Shown here one piece after another: positions 6,425-12,189 of a DNA stretch of 12,189 nucleotides (position 1 is the stretch's first letter; each line of letters starts with the position of its first letter). The translations under genes were made by a program, and so were the position numbers. The DNA comes from an uncultured Eubacteriales bacterium (GTDB lineage: Bacteria; Bacillota; Clostridia; Oscillospirales; Oscillospiraceae): assembly GCA_900320765.1 (NCBI GenBank), contig ONTN01000022.1, forward strand, positions 1-12,189, given 5' to 3'. The notes beneath the pieces were generated by a model. It had not been told where the DNA came from. It saw only the letters and a list, made by a program, of their open reading frames with translations, and made no database searches.

Positions 6425-7960
6425 TTACACATCGTTCATCATTACGGCCTCAGCGACCCTGATTCCGTCCACGGCGGCGGAGGCGATGCCGCCGGCATAG
6501 CCCGCGCCCTCGCCGCAGGGGTAGAGCCCCACGAGCGCCGAGGAGAGCTTCTCCCCTCTCGTTATCCTGACGGGCGACGAAGAGCGCGTCTCGGCGGCTG
6601 TCAGCACAGCCTCGGGGTCGTCAAAGCCGCGCAGCTTACGTCCGAGGGCGGGTATCGCCTTTTTGAGAGTTCCTGTTATCTTTCCGGGCAGAACGGAGTT
6701 CAGGTCTGCCCAGGTCACGCCTGGCTTATACGTTGGCTTGACCCTGCCGGCCCCGCTGCTTATTCTCCCGTTTATAAAATCGCCGGAGAGCTGGGCGGGA
6801 GCCCTGTAATCCTCTCAGCCAGCGCGGAATGCGCTCTCCTCAAGCTCCCTCTGCCAGCGCATACCGCCGAGCGGACCGGGATATGGAAAGCTGTCAGGCG
6901 TAAGCGTTACGAGCAGGGCTGAGTTCGCGTTCTCCCCGTCCCTCGCCCTCTCGCTCATACCGTTCGTGCATACTCTGCCCTCTTCGCTCGCGGCGGCGAC
7001 GACGTAACCGCCGGGGCACATACAGAAGGTATAGGCGCTGTCCCCATCCGGGAAGCTCACCGATAGCTTGTAATCTGCGGGGGGCAGGAGATTGCGCTCG
7101 GCTATCTCGCCGTACTGTGAAAAATCGATATCCCTCTGCCTGTGCTCAATGCGAACGCCCATAGAGAACGCCTTCGGCTCCATCGGCACTCCGAGTGAGT
7201 AAAGCATCTCTAATGTGTCCCTCGCGCTGTGGCCTATGGCTAAGATAATTTTGCTGCACTCTATCCTCTCGTTTTCATTCACAAGGGCGGCCGTCAAACG
7301 CCCGCACTCCGTCTCTATCCCGGTGAGCTTCGAGCGGAAGCGCACCTCGCCCCCGAGCTCCTCTACCCTTTTGCGGAGATTTACCACGACGGTCTTGAGC
7401 ACGTCCGTTCCGATATGCGGCTTTGCGTCGTACAATATATCCTCGGGCGCGCCGAAATCAACGAAGCTTTTGAATACGAAGCCGAGCCTTTTATCCGTCG
7501 TTCCCGTATTGAGCTTCCCATCGGAGAAGGTGCCCGCTCCGCCCTCGCCGAACTGGACGTTCGACTCGGTATCGAGGCTTCCGGTCTCCCAAAACTTTTT
7601 CACCTTTGCCGTTCTCGTATCGGTGTCGTCTCCCCGCTCTAATACTATCGGTCTGAGCCCCGCCATTGCGAGGGTGAGGGCGGCGAACATACCGGCGGGT
7701 CCGAAGCCGACGACGACGGGTCTTCTCTCCGGTATCCTCTCCGGCTTCGGCGGGGCGTACACCGGCTCGAGCTCGCTCTTTTCGCCCTTCGCGAGAGCCT
7801 CAACCGTGTATATGAGCTTTACGTTTGGCTTTTTTCTGGCGTCTATCGATCTTTTGATGATCGTAAAAGCTTCAACGGGTCGGCCGAGGATCCTCTGCGC
7901 CTCGGCTCTTGCCCCGCGCTCGCCCTCTTCCGGCGATACGGATATGTTTCTTATTATCAT
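6425..7960 (-). pseudogene. COG2509-type FAD-dependent dehydrogenase interrupted by an in-frame UGA
   Basis: Reading from ATG 7960, the frame stays open for 381 codons, meets TGA at 6815-6817 (codon 382), and continues in the same frame for 129 more codons to TAA at 6425. The combined 511 codons match the usual length of these uncharacterised NAD(P)/FAD-dependent dehydrogenases. Motifs are VVVGFGPAGMF (82-92, Rossmann FAD site), NVQFGEGGAGTFSDGKLNTGT (134-154) and, beyond the stop, YRAPAQLSGDF, TRSSSPVRI and GLYPCGEGAGYAGGIASAAVDG (FAD-binding C-terminus). Homologues normally have a glycine-rich AFxxGGxNYxAPAQ at the break, so a single GGA-to-TGA change would explain it. Truncation would remove half of the FAD fold. 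ATG 7960 overlaps the previous gene's TGA as ATGA, indicating coupling; an in-frame ATG at 7999 lies inside that gene. Options are a recent nonsense mutation, a base-call error, or recoding. Confidence 0.85.
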
Positions 7961-9150
7961 CGTAGCTCGCCCGCCCTTCTTCCGCTCGCCCACGCCCACG
8001 CGAGATTATAGCCCCCGCAGTCTCCGTCCACGTCCAGCACCTCGCCGCAGGCGTAAAGCCCAGGAATCAGGCGGCTCTCAAGGGTTTGCGGGTCAAATTC
8101 GCCCACGTCCGCCCCGCCGCAGGTCACCTGGGCGGCATCAAAGCCGAGAGTGCCATACACCTTAGCGGTAAAGCCCTTTACCGCGTCCGCAATTTTCAGA
8201 ACGTCCGTAAAGCTGAGCGCGGAGAGCTTCGTATTAAGGTTGACACCCGCGTATCTCACCGCCGTGCTCCCCAGCCTGTTATGCAGAAAGCCCGTCAGTA
8301 TATCCTCAGCCGTAAGCTCCGGAAGCTCGGCCGTTCTCCGCCTGAGGTAGTCGATAAGCTCCTTTTTCCCCATATCCGGGGCGAGGTCGAGCCTTATCTC
8401 GCAGCCCTCAGAGGCCCAGCGCGAGATATCGAATATGGCGGGGCCGGAAAGCCCGTACTCGGTAAGCTGCACCTCGCCCCTTCCGGTCATTATCGTCTTA
8501 CCGCCCTTTATAAGCTCGACCCCCGCCTGAGCTCGCACGCCCTTCAGGCTTTTTATAAACTTAGCGTCGGTCTTCACTTGTACGAGCGCCGGTCTCAGCT
8601 CCGTTATCCTGTGCCCGAAGGCGCGCAGGAGCTCATAGCCGAGCGAAATACCGCCGACCTTGGCTCCCGCCGCACCTCCGCAGGCTATTATCACCCTGTC
8701 AAACAGGGCTTTTTCCTCTTCCGTTTCCACCTCAAAGCCGTCGGCGCGCTTTTTTATCCGCCGCACCTCAGCCCCGGTACGGGTTACGACGCCGAGGGCG
8801 TCGCAGCGAAAGCGCAGAACGTCTAAAACGCTGCCTGCCTGATCTGAAAATGGGTACACCCGCCCTGAGGGCTCGGCGACCGTGATAAGCCCGAGCTGCG
8901 AGAAAAACTCCATCGCCTCTTCTGCCCCGAAGGCGTCAAGAGCCGGGCGGATAAATGCAGCATCCGCCCCGTGGTAGTGCTCTATTGAGCAGCCCATATT
9001 AGTCAGATTGCAGCGTCCGTTTCCGGTTGACATAAGCTTTCTGCCAACCCTCGCCTGGCGCTCATACAGCGTTACCTCATTTCCCCGCTCCGCCGCCGTA
9101 ATGGCGGCGACGAGGCCGGAGGCGCCGCCTCCGATAATACAAACCTTCAT
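7957..9150 (-). CDS. NAD(P)/FAD-dependent oxidoreductase, HI0933/YhiN (BaiN-like) family
   Basis: A 397-residue flavoprotein with a Rossmann motif at the very N-terminus (CIIGGGASGLVAA, 4-16), the family signature GRKLMSTGNGRCNLTN (36-51) and the C-terminal FAD-binding block GLYACGEVLDVDGDCGGYNLAWAWASGR (364-391). It is full length and apparently intact. Members are usually annotated as aminoacetone-oxidase-like or BaiN-like. BaiN of bile-acid 7-dehydroxylating clostridia belongs to this broad family, but nothing here points to bile acid chemistry, so the substrate is left open. The ribosome binding site (GAGG and AAGG) sits in the 8-nt gap after the CBS gene stop, and the stop overlaps the next start (ATGA). 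It is therefore the middle gene of a tightly coupled three-gene operon. Confidence 0.92.
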   Translation of the reverse strand: MKVCIIGGGASGLVAAITAAERGNEVTLYERQARVGRKLMSTGNGRCNLTNMGCSIEHYHGADAAFIRPALDAFGAEEAMEFFSQLGLITVAEPSGRVYPFSDQAGSVLDVLRFRCDALGVVTRTGAEVRRIKKRADGFEVETEEEKALFDRVIIACGGAAGAKVGGISLGYELLRAFGHRITELRPALVQVKTDAKFIKSLKGVRAQAGVELIKGGKTIMTGRGEVQLTEYGLSGPAIFDISRWASEGCEIRLDLAPDMGKKELIDYLRRRTAELPELTAEDILTGFLHNRLGSTAVRYAGVNLNTKLSALSFTDVLKIADAVKGFTAKVYGTLGFDAAQVTCGGADVGEFDPQTLESRLIPGLYACGEVLDVDGDCGGYNLAWAWASGRRAGELR

Positions 9151-9158
9151 CCTTTACC

Positions 9159-9848
9159 TCACGCCTTAAATAGATCCCACGGGGTTATCATCCCCAAAAG
9201 CCTTCCGCTTTTATCCCCCGTATCGGTGACGAAGGCGGCTGAGACCCGCCTTGCCTTTTTTATCTCAGCCTCAAAGAGCTCCTCGAGCTCCTCAACGTAC
9301 ATATCGCGGGAGACGAAGATAAACTCCTCTGCGCCTCTGTCCTCAAAGCTGAGGTAGTCGCGCATATCGGCGAAGGTCCGCGGGTCGGTGTTTCCGCCTT
9401 CTGACTTGTCCACAATCATATTGAAAAGCGAGCTGCGGCTGAAAACACCCTTTACTACCCCGTCCTCAAGGATAGGAACGTGGTTATAGCCCTTTGCCCG
9501 CATCTTCGCCATCACCTCGCGGACGTCCCCGTCCATCTCCGAGGAGACGACGTTTCGCGTCGCGATCTGTATGACCTTCACTCTGTTCTCGATCGTATCG
9601 ATAAGCTCGTCGATGAAGTTGAGCATATCCTCCGAGGGCTGAACCGGATACTTGTCCCCGAAGCGCGGCTCATGCTGTATCACGTTTCTGACGCTCTGGC
9701 AGAGCTTAACTTCGCCCGCGTATTTCTTGAATCTGTTATCCTTGGAGAGGTAGAAAACTATGGAATCGCGGTCCTTCAGCCTGTACGCCGTGCGCACCGC
9801 CTTCTCAAGCCTTTTGTATTTCTCCACGAAGCGTTCCGCGTTTGTCAT
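9159..9848 (-). CDS. CBS-pair protein with a HEPN-like N-terminal domain
   Basis: A 229-residue cytoplasmic protein. Residues about 96-146 (IATRNVVSSEMDGDVREVMAKM...NHVPILEDGVVKGVFSRSSLF) and about 174-229 (EEFIFVSRDMYVEELEELF...LLGMITPWDLF) form a CBS pair, a module that typically binds adenine nucleotides and senses energy state. The N-terminal 95 residues are helical and charged and contain RNVIQH (54-59), matching the R-(polar)-xxx-H motif of HEPN domains, before a conserved-looking YPVQPSEDMLNFIDELI helix. No membrane segment or catalytic fusion partner is present. It is first in an operon with two flavoproteins, 8 nt from the next start. GGGAG lies about 10 nt before ATG 9848. The CBS call is firm; the HEPN call is inference from one motif. 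Confidence 0.88.
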   Translation of the reverse strand: MTNAERFVEKYKRLEKAVRTAYRLKDRDSIVFYLSKDNRFKKYAGEVKLCQSVRNVIQHEPRFGDKYPVQPSEDMLNFIDELIDTIENRVKVIQIATRNVVSSEMDGDVREVMAKMRAKGYNHVPILEDGVVKGVFSRSSLFNMIVDKSEGGNTDPRTFADMRDYLSFEDRGAEEFIFVSRDMYVEELEELFEAEIKKARRVSAAFVTDTGDKSGRLLGMITPWDLFKA

Positions 9849-9871
9849 TTGAGTTCACTCCCTTTCCTATG

Positions 9872-9900
9872 ATTTTACGCTAAAAAACCGGAAATCGCAA
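9872..9900 (-). promoter_or_regulatory. Predicted promoter of the CBS-flavoprotein operon
   Basis: On the minus strand TTGCGA (plus 9895-9900) and TAAAAT (9872-9877) are 17 bp apart, upstream of the CBS-gene ribosome binding site. Its -35 is back to back with the -35 of the divergent U32 promoter, 3 bp away. Confidence 0.65.
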
Positions 9901-9903
9901 CAG

Positions 9904-9932
9904 TTGAAAACCCTTTTCCCTTATGTTACAAT
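9904..9932 (+). promoter_or_regulatory. Predicted promoter of the U32-family gene
   Basis: TTGAAA (9904-9909, 5 of 6 consensus) and TACAAT (9927-9932, 5 of 6) are separated by 17 bp, with an extended -10 TG at 9924-9925. The leader to ATG 9963 is short, about 24 nt, and includes GGAGG. This is one of the strongest promoter candidates in the window. Confidence 0.75.
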
Positions 9933-9962
9933 AATAAAAAACTATCGGAAGGAGGCGCGCGA

Positions 9963-11993
9963 ATGTCGAAGCCCGAGATACTTGCCCCCGCGGGCGGATC
10001 AGAGCAGCTTACTGCCGCCCTGCGCTGCGGGGCCGACGCCGTTTATTTCGGCGCGAAGGGCTTTAACGCAAGGCGGAACGCGGAGAATTTTGAGGATAAG
10101 TCGCTCTCCGAAACCGTCGCCCTCTGCCACGGCCGCGGCGTAAAGGCGCATATCACCGTAAATACCCTCGTGACGGACTCCGAGCTCCCCGCGCTCCGGC
10201 GCACGGCAGAGGAGATAGCCGCCTCGGGCGCCGACGCCGTGATAGTTCAGGATCTTGCCGTAATGCGGCTCTTTCTCCGCCGCTATCCCTCGATTGAGGT
10301 CCACGCCTCCACCCAATGCGCCGTACACAATTCCGACGGAGTAAAATTCTTTGAGGATCTCGGGGTAAAGCGCGTAGTCCTCGCCCGCGAGCTCTCTGTA
10401 AAGGAGATAGAGAAGATCCGCTCCGAGACAGGCGTCGAGCTCGAGGCCTTCGTACACGGCGCCCTCTGTATGTGCCTCTCCGGCGCCTGCTATATGTCGA
10501 GCCTCATCGGCGGCAGAAGCGGAAATCGCGGTCTTTGCGCCCAGCCCTGCCGCACCGACTTTAAATGCGAGGGGCGGCACTACGCTCTCAGCCTCAAGGA
10601 TATGTCCCACCTTCGCCACATCCGCGAGCTTTCTGAGGCGGGCGTCTCCTCCTTCAAGATCGAGGGACGGATGAAGAGGCCGGAATACGTCGCCGCGGCT
10701 GTCACTGCCGTAAAAGCCGCCGTGAGCGGCGAGGCTTACGACGAGGATACTCTCCGCGCCGTCTTCTCCCGAAGCGGCTTTACCGACGGGTACGCCACGG
10801 GCAAGCGTGACGGGACGATGTTCGGCCACAGGGAAAAGGAGGACGTCGTCGCCTCGGCCGGAGTTTTAAAGGAGCTCTCGAGGCTATACGAGAAGGAAAC
10901 TCAGACCGTGCCCGCCGAAATGAGCCTTACCGTCGGCGCTGACGAATCCGAGCTTAAAATCTCCGCCCTCTCCCGCAGCGTTACCGTCAGCGGAGCCGAG
11001 GGCATTCCGGCGGAGAACCGACCGACCGATAAGGAATACGCCGCCCGCTCACTTTCAAAGCTCGGCGGCACGCGCTTTTATCTAAACGACCTTACCGTAA
11101 ATAATCCTCTCGGTCTTATGCTGCCGCCTTCTGCCATGAATTCAATGCGCAGAATGGGAATCGAGGCGCTTGATAGCGCGCTTTCGGAGATTGTTCCCCA
11201 CTCTGCCCACGATTTTTCGTATAAGTTCGATAAGTATTTCCCACCCGAGTGTTCCGAGCTATGGGTGAGGAGCGAGAGCGCAGAAGATAAAAAGCTCGGC
11301 GCCGACCGGCTCATACTCCCGCTCAGCGAGATAGAATCGCACCCCGATCAGATATCCTCCCTCGGTGAGAGGCTGACGGGCGAGCTGCCCGCCGTACTCT
11401 TCCCCGAAAATGAGGACGAGGAGAGAGGCAGGCTCAGGCGGCTTTCCGAGGCGGGGCTTACGAGCGTCTACGCCGAGAATGCTTACGGGATAAGGCTCGG
11501 GCGCGAGCTTGGGCTGAAAATCTTCGGCGGCGCCGGGCTCAACGTGCTGAACACGCCCGCCCTCGAGTATTACCGCGAGCTCGGTCTATCCGCAGTTACA
11601 GTCTCATTTGAGCTGCGTATGAACAGGATCTCCGCCCTTGGCGGCAGCCTTCCCCGTGGCTATATCGCCTACGGAAAGCTCCCTATGATGCGCGTCCGCT
11701 CCTGCCCGGCAAGAGCGGCGAGAAGCTGTTCCAAGTGTGACGGGCACCCCCACTTGACCGATAAAACCGGGGCTGATTTTGATATTTTATGCCACAAGCG
11801 CAGATTTCAGACTATCTTAAACTCCGTACCGCTCCACATCGGTGGAAAGTCGCAGGCAAAATGCGACTATAAGCTCCTATGGTTTACGACGGAGACGCAG
11901 GAGGAGCGCGAGAGGATTTTCGGCGAGATACGCGATAACCGGGAGAGCAAATACCCCCGCACCGGCGGGCTGTATTACAGAGAGCTGCAATAA
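9963..11993 (+). CDS. U32-family protein, probable RNA (rRNA) hydroxylation factor of the RlhA/YdcP type
   Basis: A 676-residue protein. The N-terminal U32 domain starts PEILAPAGGSEQLTAALRCGADAVYFG and carries the family signature from EAFVHGALCMCLSGACYMSS to GNRGLCAQPCR (161-197) with C169, C171, C176, C192 and C196, then SSFKIEGRMKRPEYVA (229-244). Although named peptidase U32, characterised members TrhP and RlhA act in prephenate-dependent hydroxylation of tRNA uridine or 23S rRNA cytidine. The length and two-part structure fit the RlhA/DUF3656-bearing group better than the roughly 400-residue TrhP. The C-terminal half has LPMMRVRSCPA, SCSKCDGHPHLTD (C581, C589, C592), C610 and a final TGGLYYREL, suggesting iron-sulfur binding. 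GGAGG (9951-9955) is 7 nt before ATG. The TAA stop lies at the T-tract of the convergent tRNA terminator. Exact substrate is inferred. Confidence 0.88.
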   Translation: MSKPEILAPAGGSEQLTAALRCGADAVYFGAKGFNARRNAENFEDKSLSETVALCHGRGVKAHITVNTLVTDSELPALRRTAEEIAASGADAVIVQDLAVMRLFLRRYPSIEVHASTQCAVHNSDGVKFFEDLGVKRVVLARELSVKEIEKIRSETGVELEAFVHGALCMCLSGACYMSSLIGGRSGNRGLCAQPCRTDFKCEGRHYALSLKDMSHLRHIRELSEAGVSSFKIEGRMKRPEYVAAAVTAVKAAVSGEAYDEDTLRAVFSRSGFTDGYATGKRDGTMFGHREKEDVVASAGVLKELSRLYEKETQTVPAEMSLTVGADESELKISALSRSVTVSGAEGIPAENRPTDKEYAARSLSKLGGTRFYLNDLTVNNPLGLMLPPSAMNSMRRMGIEALDSALSEIVPHSAHDFSYKFDKYFPPECSELWVRSESAEDKKLGADRLILPLSEIESHPDQISSLGERLTGELPAVLFPENEDEERGRLRRLSEAGLTSVYAENAYGIRLGRELGLKIFGGAGLNVLNTPALEYYRELGLSAVTVSFELRMNRISALGGSLPRGYIAYGKLPMMRVRSCPARAARSCSKCDGHPHLTDKTGADFDILCHKRRFQTILNSVPLHIGGKSQAKCDYKLLWFTTETQEERERIFGEIRDNRESKYPRTGGLYYRELQ

Positions 11994-12026
11994 AAAAAAC
12001 GCCGTCGCGATAACCGCGACGACGTT
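11992..12026 (-). terminator. Intrinsic terminator of the tRNA-Thr gene
   Basis: Arms 11998-12009 and 12015-12026 pair over 12 positions (one G-U wobble on the minus strand) around a 5-nt loop. They are followed on the minus strand by an uninterrupted T-run matching the eight A residues at 11992-11999. The structure starts right at the encoded CCA end of the tRNA and its T-tract covers the stop codon region of the convergent U32 gene. Confidence 0.92.
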
Positions 12027-12101
12027 GGAGCTGGTGATGTGACTTGAACACACGACCTGCTGATTACGAATCAGCTGCTCTACCGACTGAGCTACACCAG
12101 C
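12026..12101 (-). tRNA. tRNA-Thr (anticodon CGU), CCA encoded
   Basis: The 76-nt cloverleaf on the minus strand has acceptor arms GCTGGTG and CACCAGC (7 bp), D-arm TAGCTCAGTCGGTAGAGC, anticodon stem GCTGA/TCAGC with loop TTCGTAA, and T-arm loop TTCAAGT closed by a stem with one G-U. The anticodon CGT (plus 12066-12068) reads ACG codons for threonine. The discriminator is T (12029), followed by an encoded CCA (12028-12026). The tRNA has its own promoter and terminator, so it is a single-gene unit. Confidence 0.97.
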
Positions 12102-12126
12102 ACACCGATATTTATTTAGCTTAGAA

Positions 12127-12155
12127 ATTCTATCACAAAAAGTTTCGCAAGTCAA
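12127..12155 (-). promoter_or_regulatory. Predicted promoter of tRNA-Thr
   Basis: On the minus strand TTGACT (plus 12150-12155) and TAGAAT (12127-12132) are each 5 of 6 matches and separated by 17 bp, with an extended -10 TG. The start is expected near 12120, about 20 nt before the mature tRNA end. Confidence 0.82.
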
Positions 12156-12185
12156 CACTTCTTTTTCCATCGGGAGGCCTTTATT

Positions 12186-12189
12186 ATGA
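12186..12189 (+). CDS. Start codon of a further plus-strand gene (only ATG plus one base visible)
   Basis: GGGAGG (12172-12177) is followed 8 nt later by ATG at 12186. The spacing is ideal for a ribosome binding site, so a plus-strand gene probably begins here, divergent from the tRNA. Nothing can be said of its product. Confidence 0.5.

Noticed and set aside
6815..6817. UGA reassigned to an amino acid genome-wide
   Set aside because: UGA is the natural stop of the HI0933-family gene (7957-7959), the CBS gene (9159-9161) and the DUF2019 gene (3419-3421), each at the expected protein end.
7961..7999. Upstream ATG (7999) as the dehydrogenase start
   Set aside because: The extra 13 residues lie inside the preceding gene and are not family-like. 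ATG 7960 gives an ATGA overlap and a family-like N-terminus.
7215..8165. 316-codon plus-strand open frame antisense to the two flavoprotein genes
   Set aside because: It has low-complexity Ser/Pro/Arg composition, no ribosome binding site, and lies opposite strongly conserved coding sequence.
9999..10829. 276-codon minus-strand open frame opposite the U32 gene
   Set aside because: It mirrors the U32 codons, and the U32 frame carries the clear family signature.
11877..12170. 97-codon minus-strand open frame
   Set aside because: It runs through the tRNA-Thr gene, its terminator and the end of the U32 gene. It is a chance frame.
1..12189. CRISPR arrays, insertion sequences, phage genes or origins
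   Set aside because: No spaced direct repeats, transposase or integrase frames, or iteron clusters were seen. The only repeats are the heptamer arrays and terminator stems.

Overview
The window looks like a chromosomal segment of a GC-rich member of the Clostridia (Oscillospirales-like gut Firmicutes is my best guess). The reasons are strong GGAGG-type ribosome binding sites, sigma-A-type promoters with 17-bp spacers, a YlbM/TmcAL gene beside acetate kinase, a YhiN/HI0933-type flavoprotein, and a MacB-like transporter fused to its ATPase. The assignment rests on gene content and style only. UGA is used as a normal stop in three genes, so the standard bacterial code applies.

Layout. Positions 1-1704 (minus) hold ackA (acetate kinase) followed by the start of queH (epoxyqueuosine reductase, cut by the window edge), with a strong hairpin between them. 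The divergent gene at 1817-3016 (plus) is tmcAL, the tRNA-Met cytidine acetate ligase. The two predicted promoters for this pair overlap at their -10 boxes. Positions 3010-3492 are an AT-rich island carrying a small DUF2019-like gene, bracketed by inverted arrays of heptamer repeats and two mini-hairpins. A 19-bp-stem terminator (3493-3539) separates it from a convergent 928-residue ABC ATPase-permease fusion (3542-6328, minus). That gene has a predicted promoter with a palindromic operator on its -10 box and its -35 box inside the loop of the preceding terminator.

Positions 6425-9848 (minus) form one operon: a CBS-pair protein with a HEPN-like N-terminal motif, an HI0933/YhiN-family flavoprotein, and a COG2509-type FAD-dependent dehydrogenase interrupted by one in-frame UGA at codon 382. 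Transcribed away from it is a 676-residue U32-family protein (9963-11993, plus) of the RNA-hydroxylation-associated type. A tRNA-Thr(CGU) gene (minus) follows with its own promoter and terminator. The window ends at the start codon of another plus-strand gene.

Two genes act in tRNA modification (queuosine, ac4C) and a third, the U32 protein, probably acts in RNA hydroxylation, alongside a tRNA gene. AckA and TmcAL both handle acetate and ATP. Most of the window is ordinary housekeeping. The points worth a second look are the in-frame UGA, the heptamer-bracketed DUF2019 cassette, the HEPN-CBS architecture and the operator at the ABC transporter.
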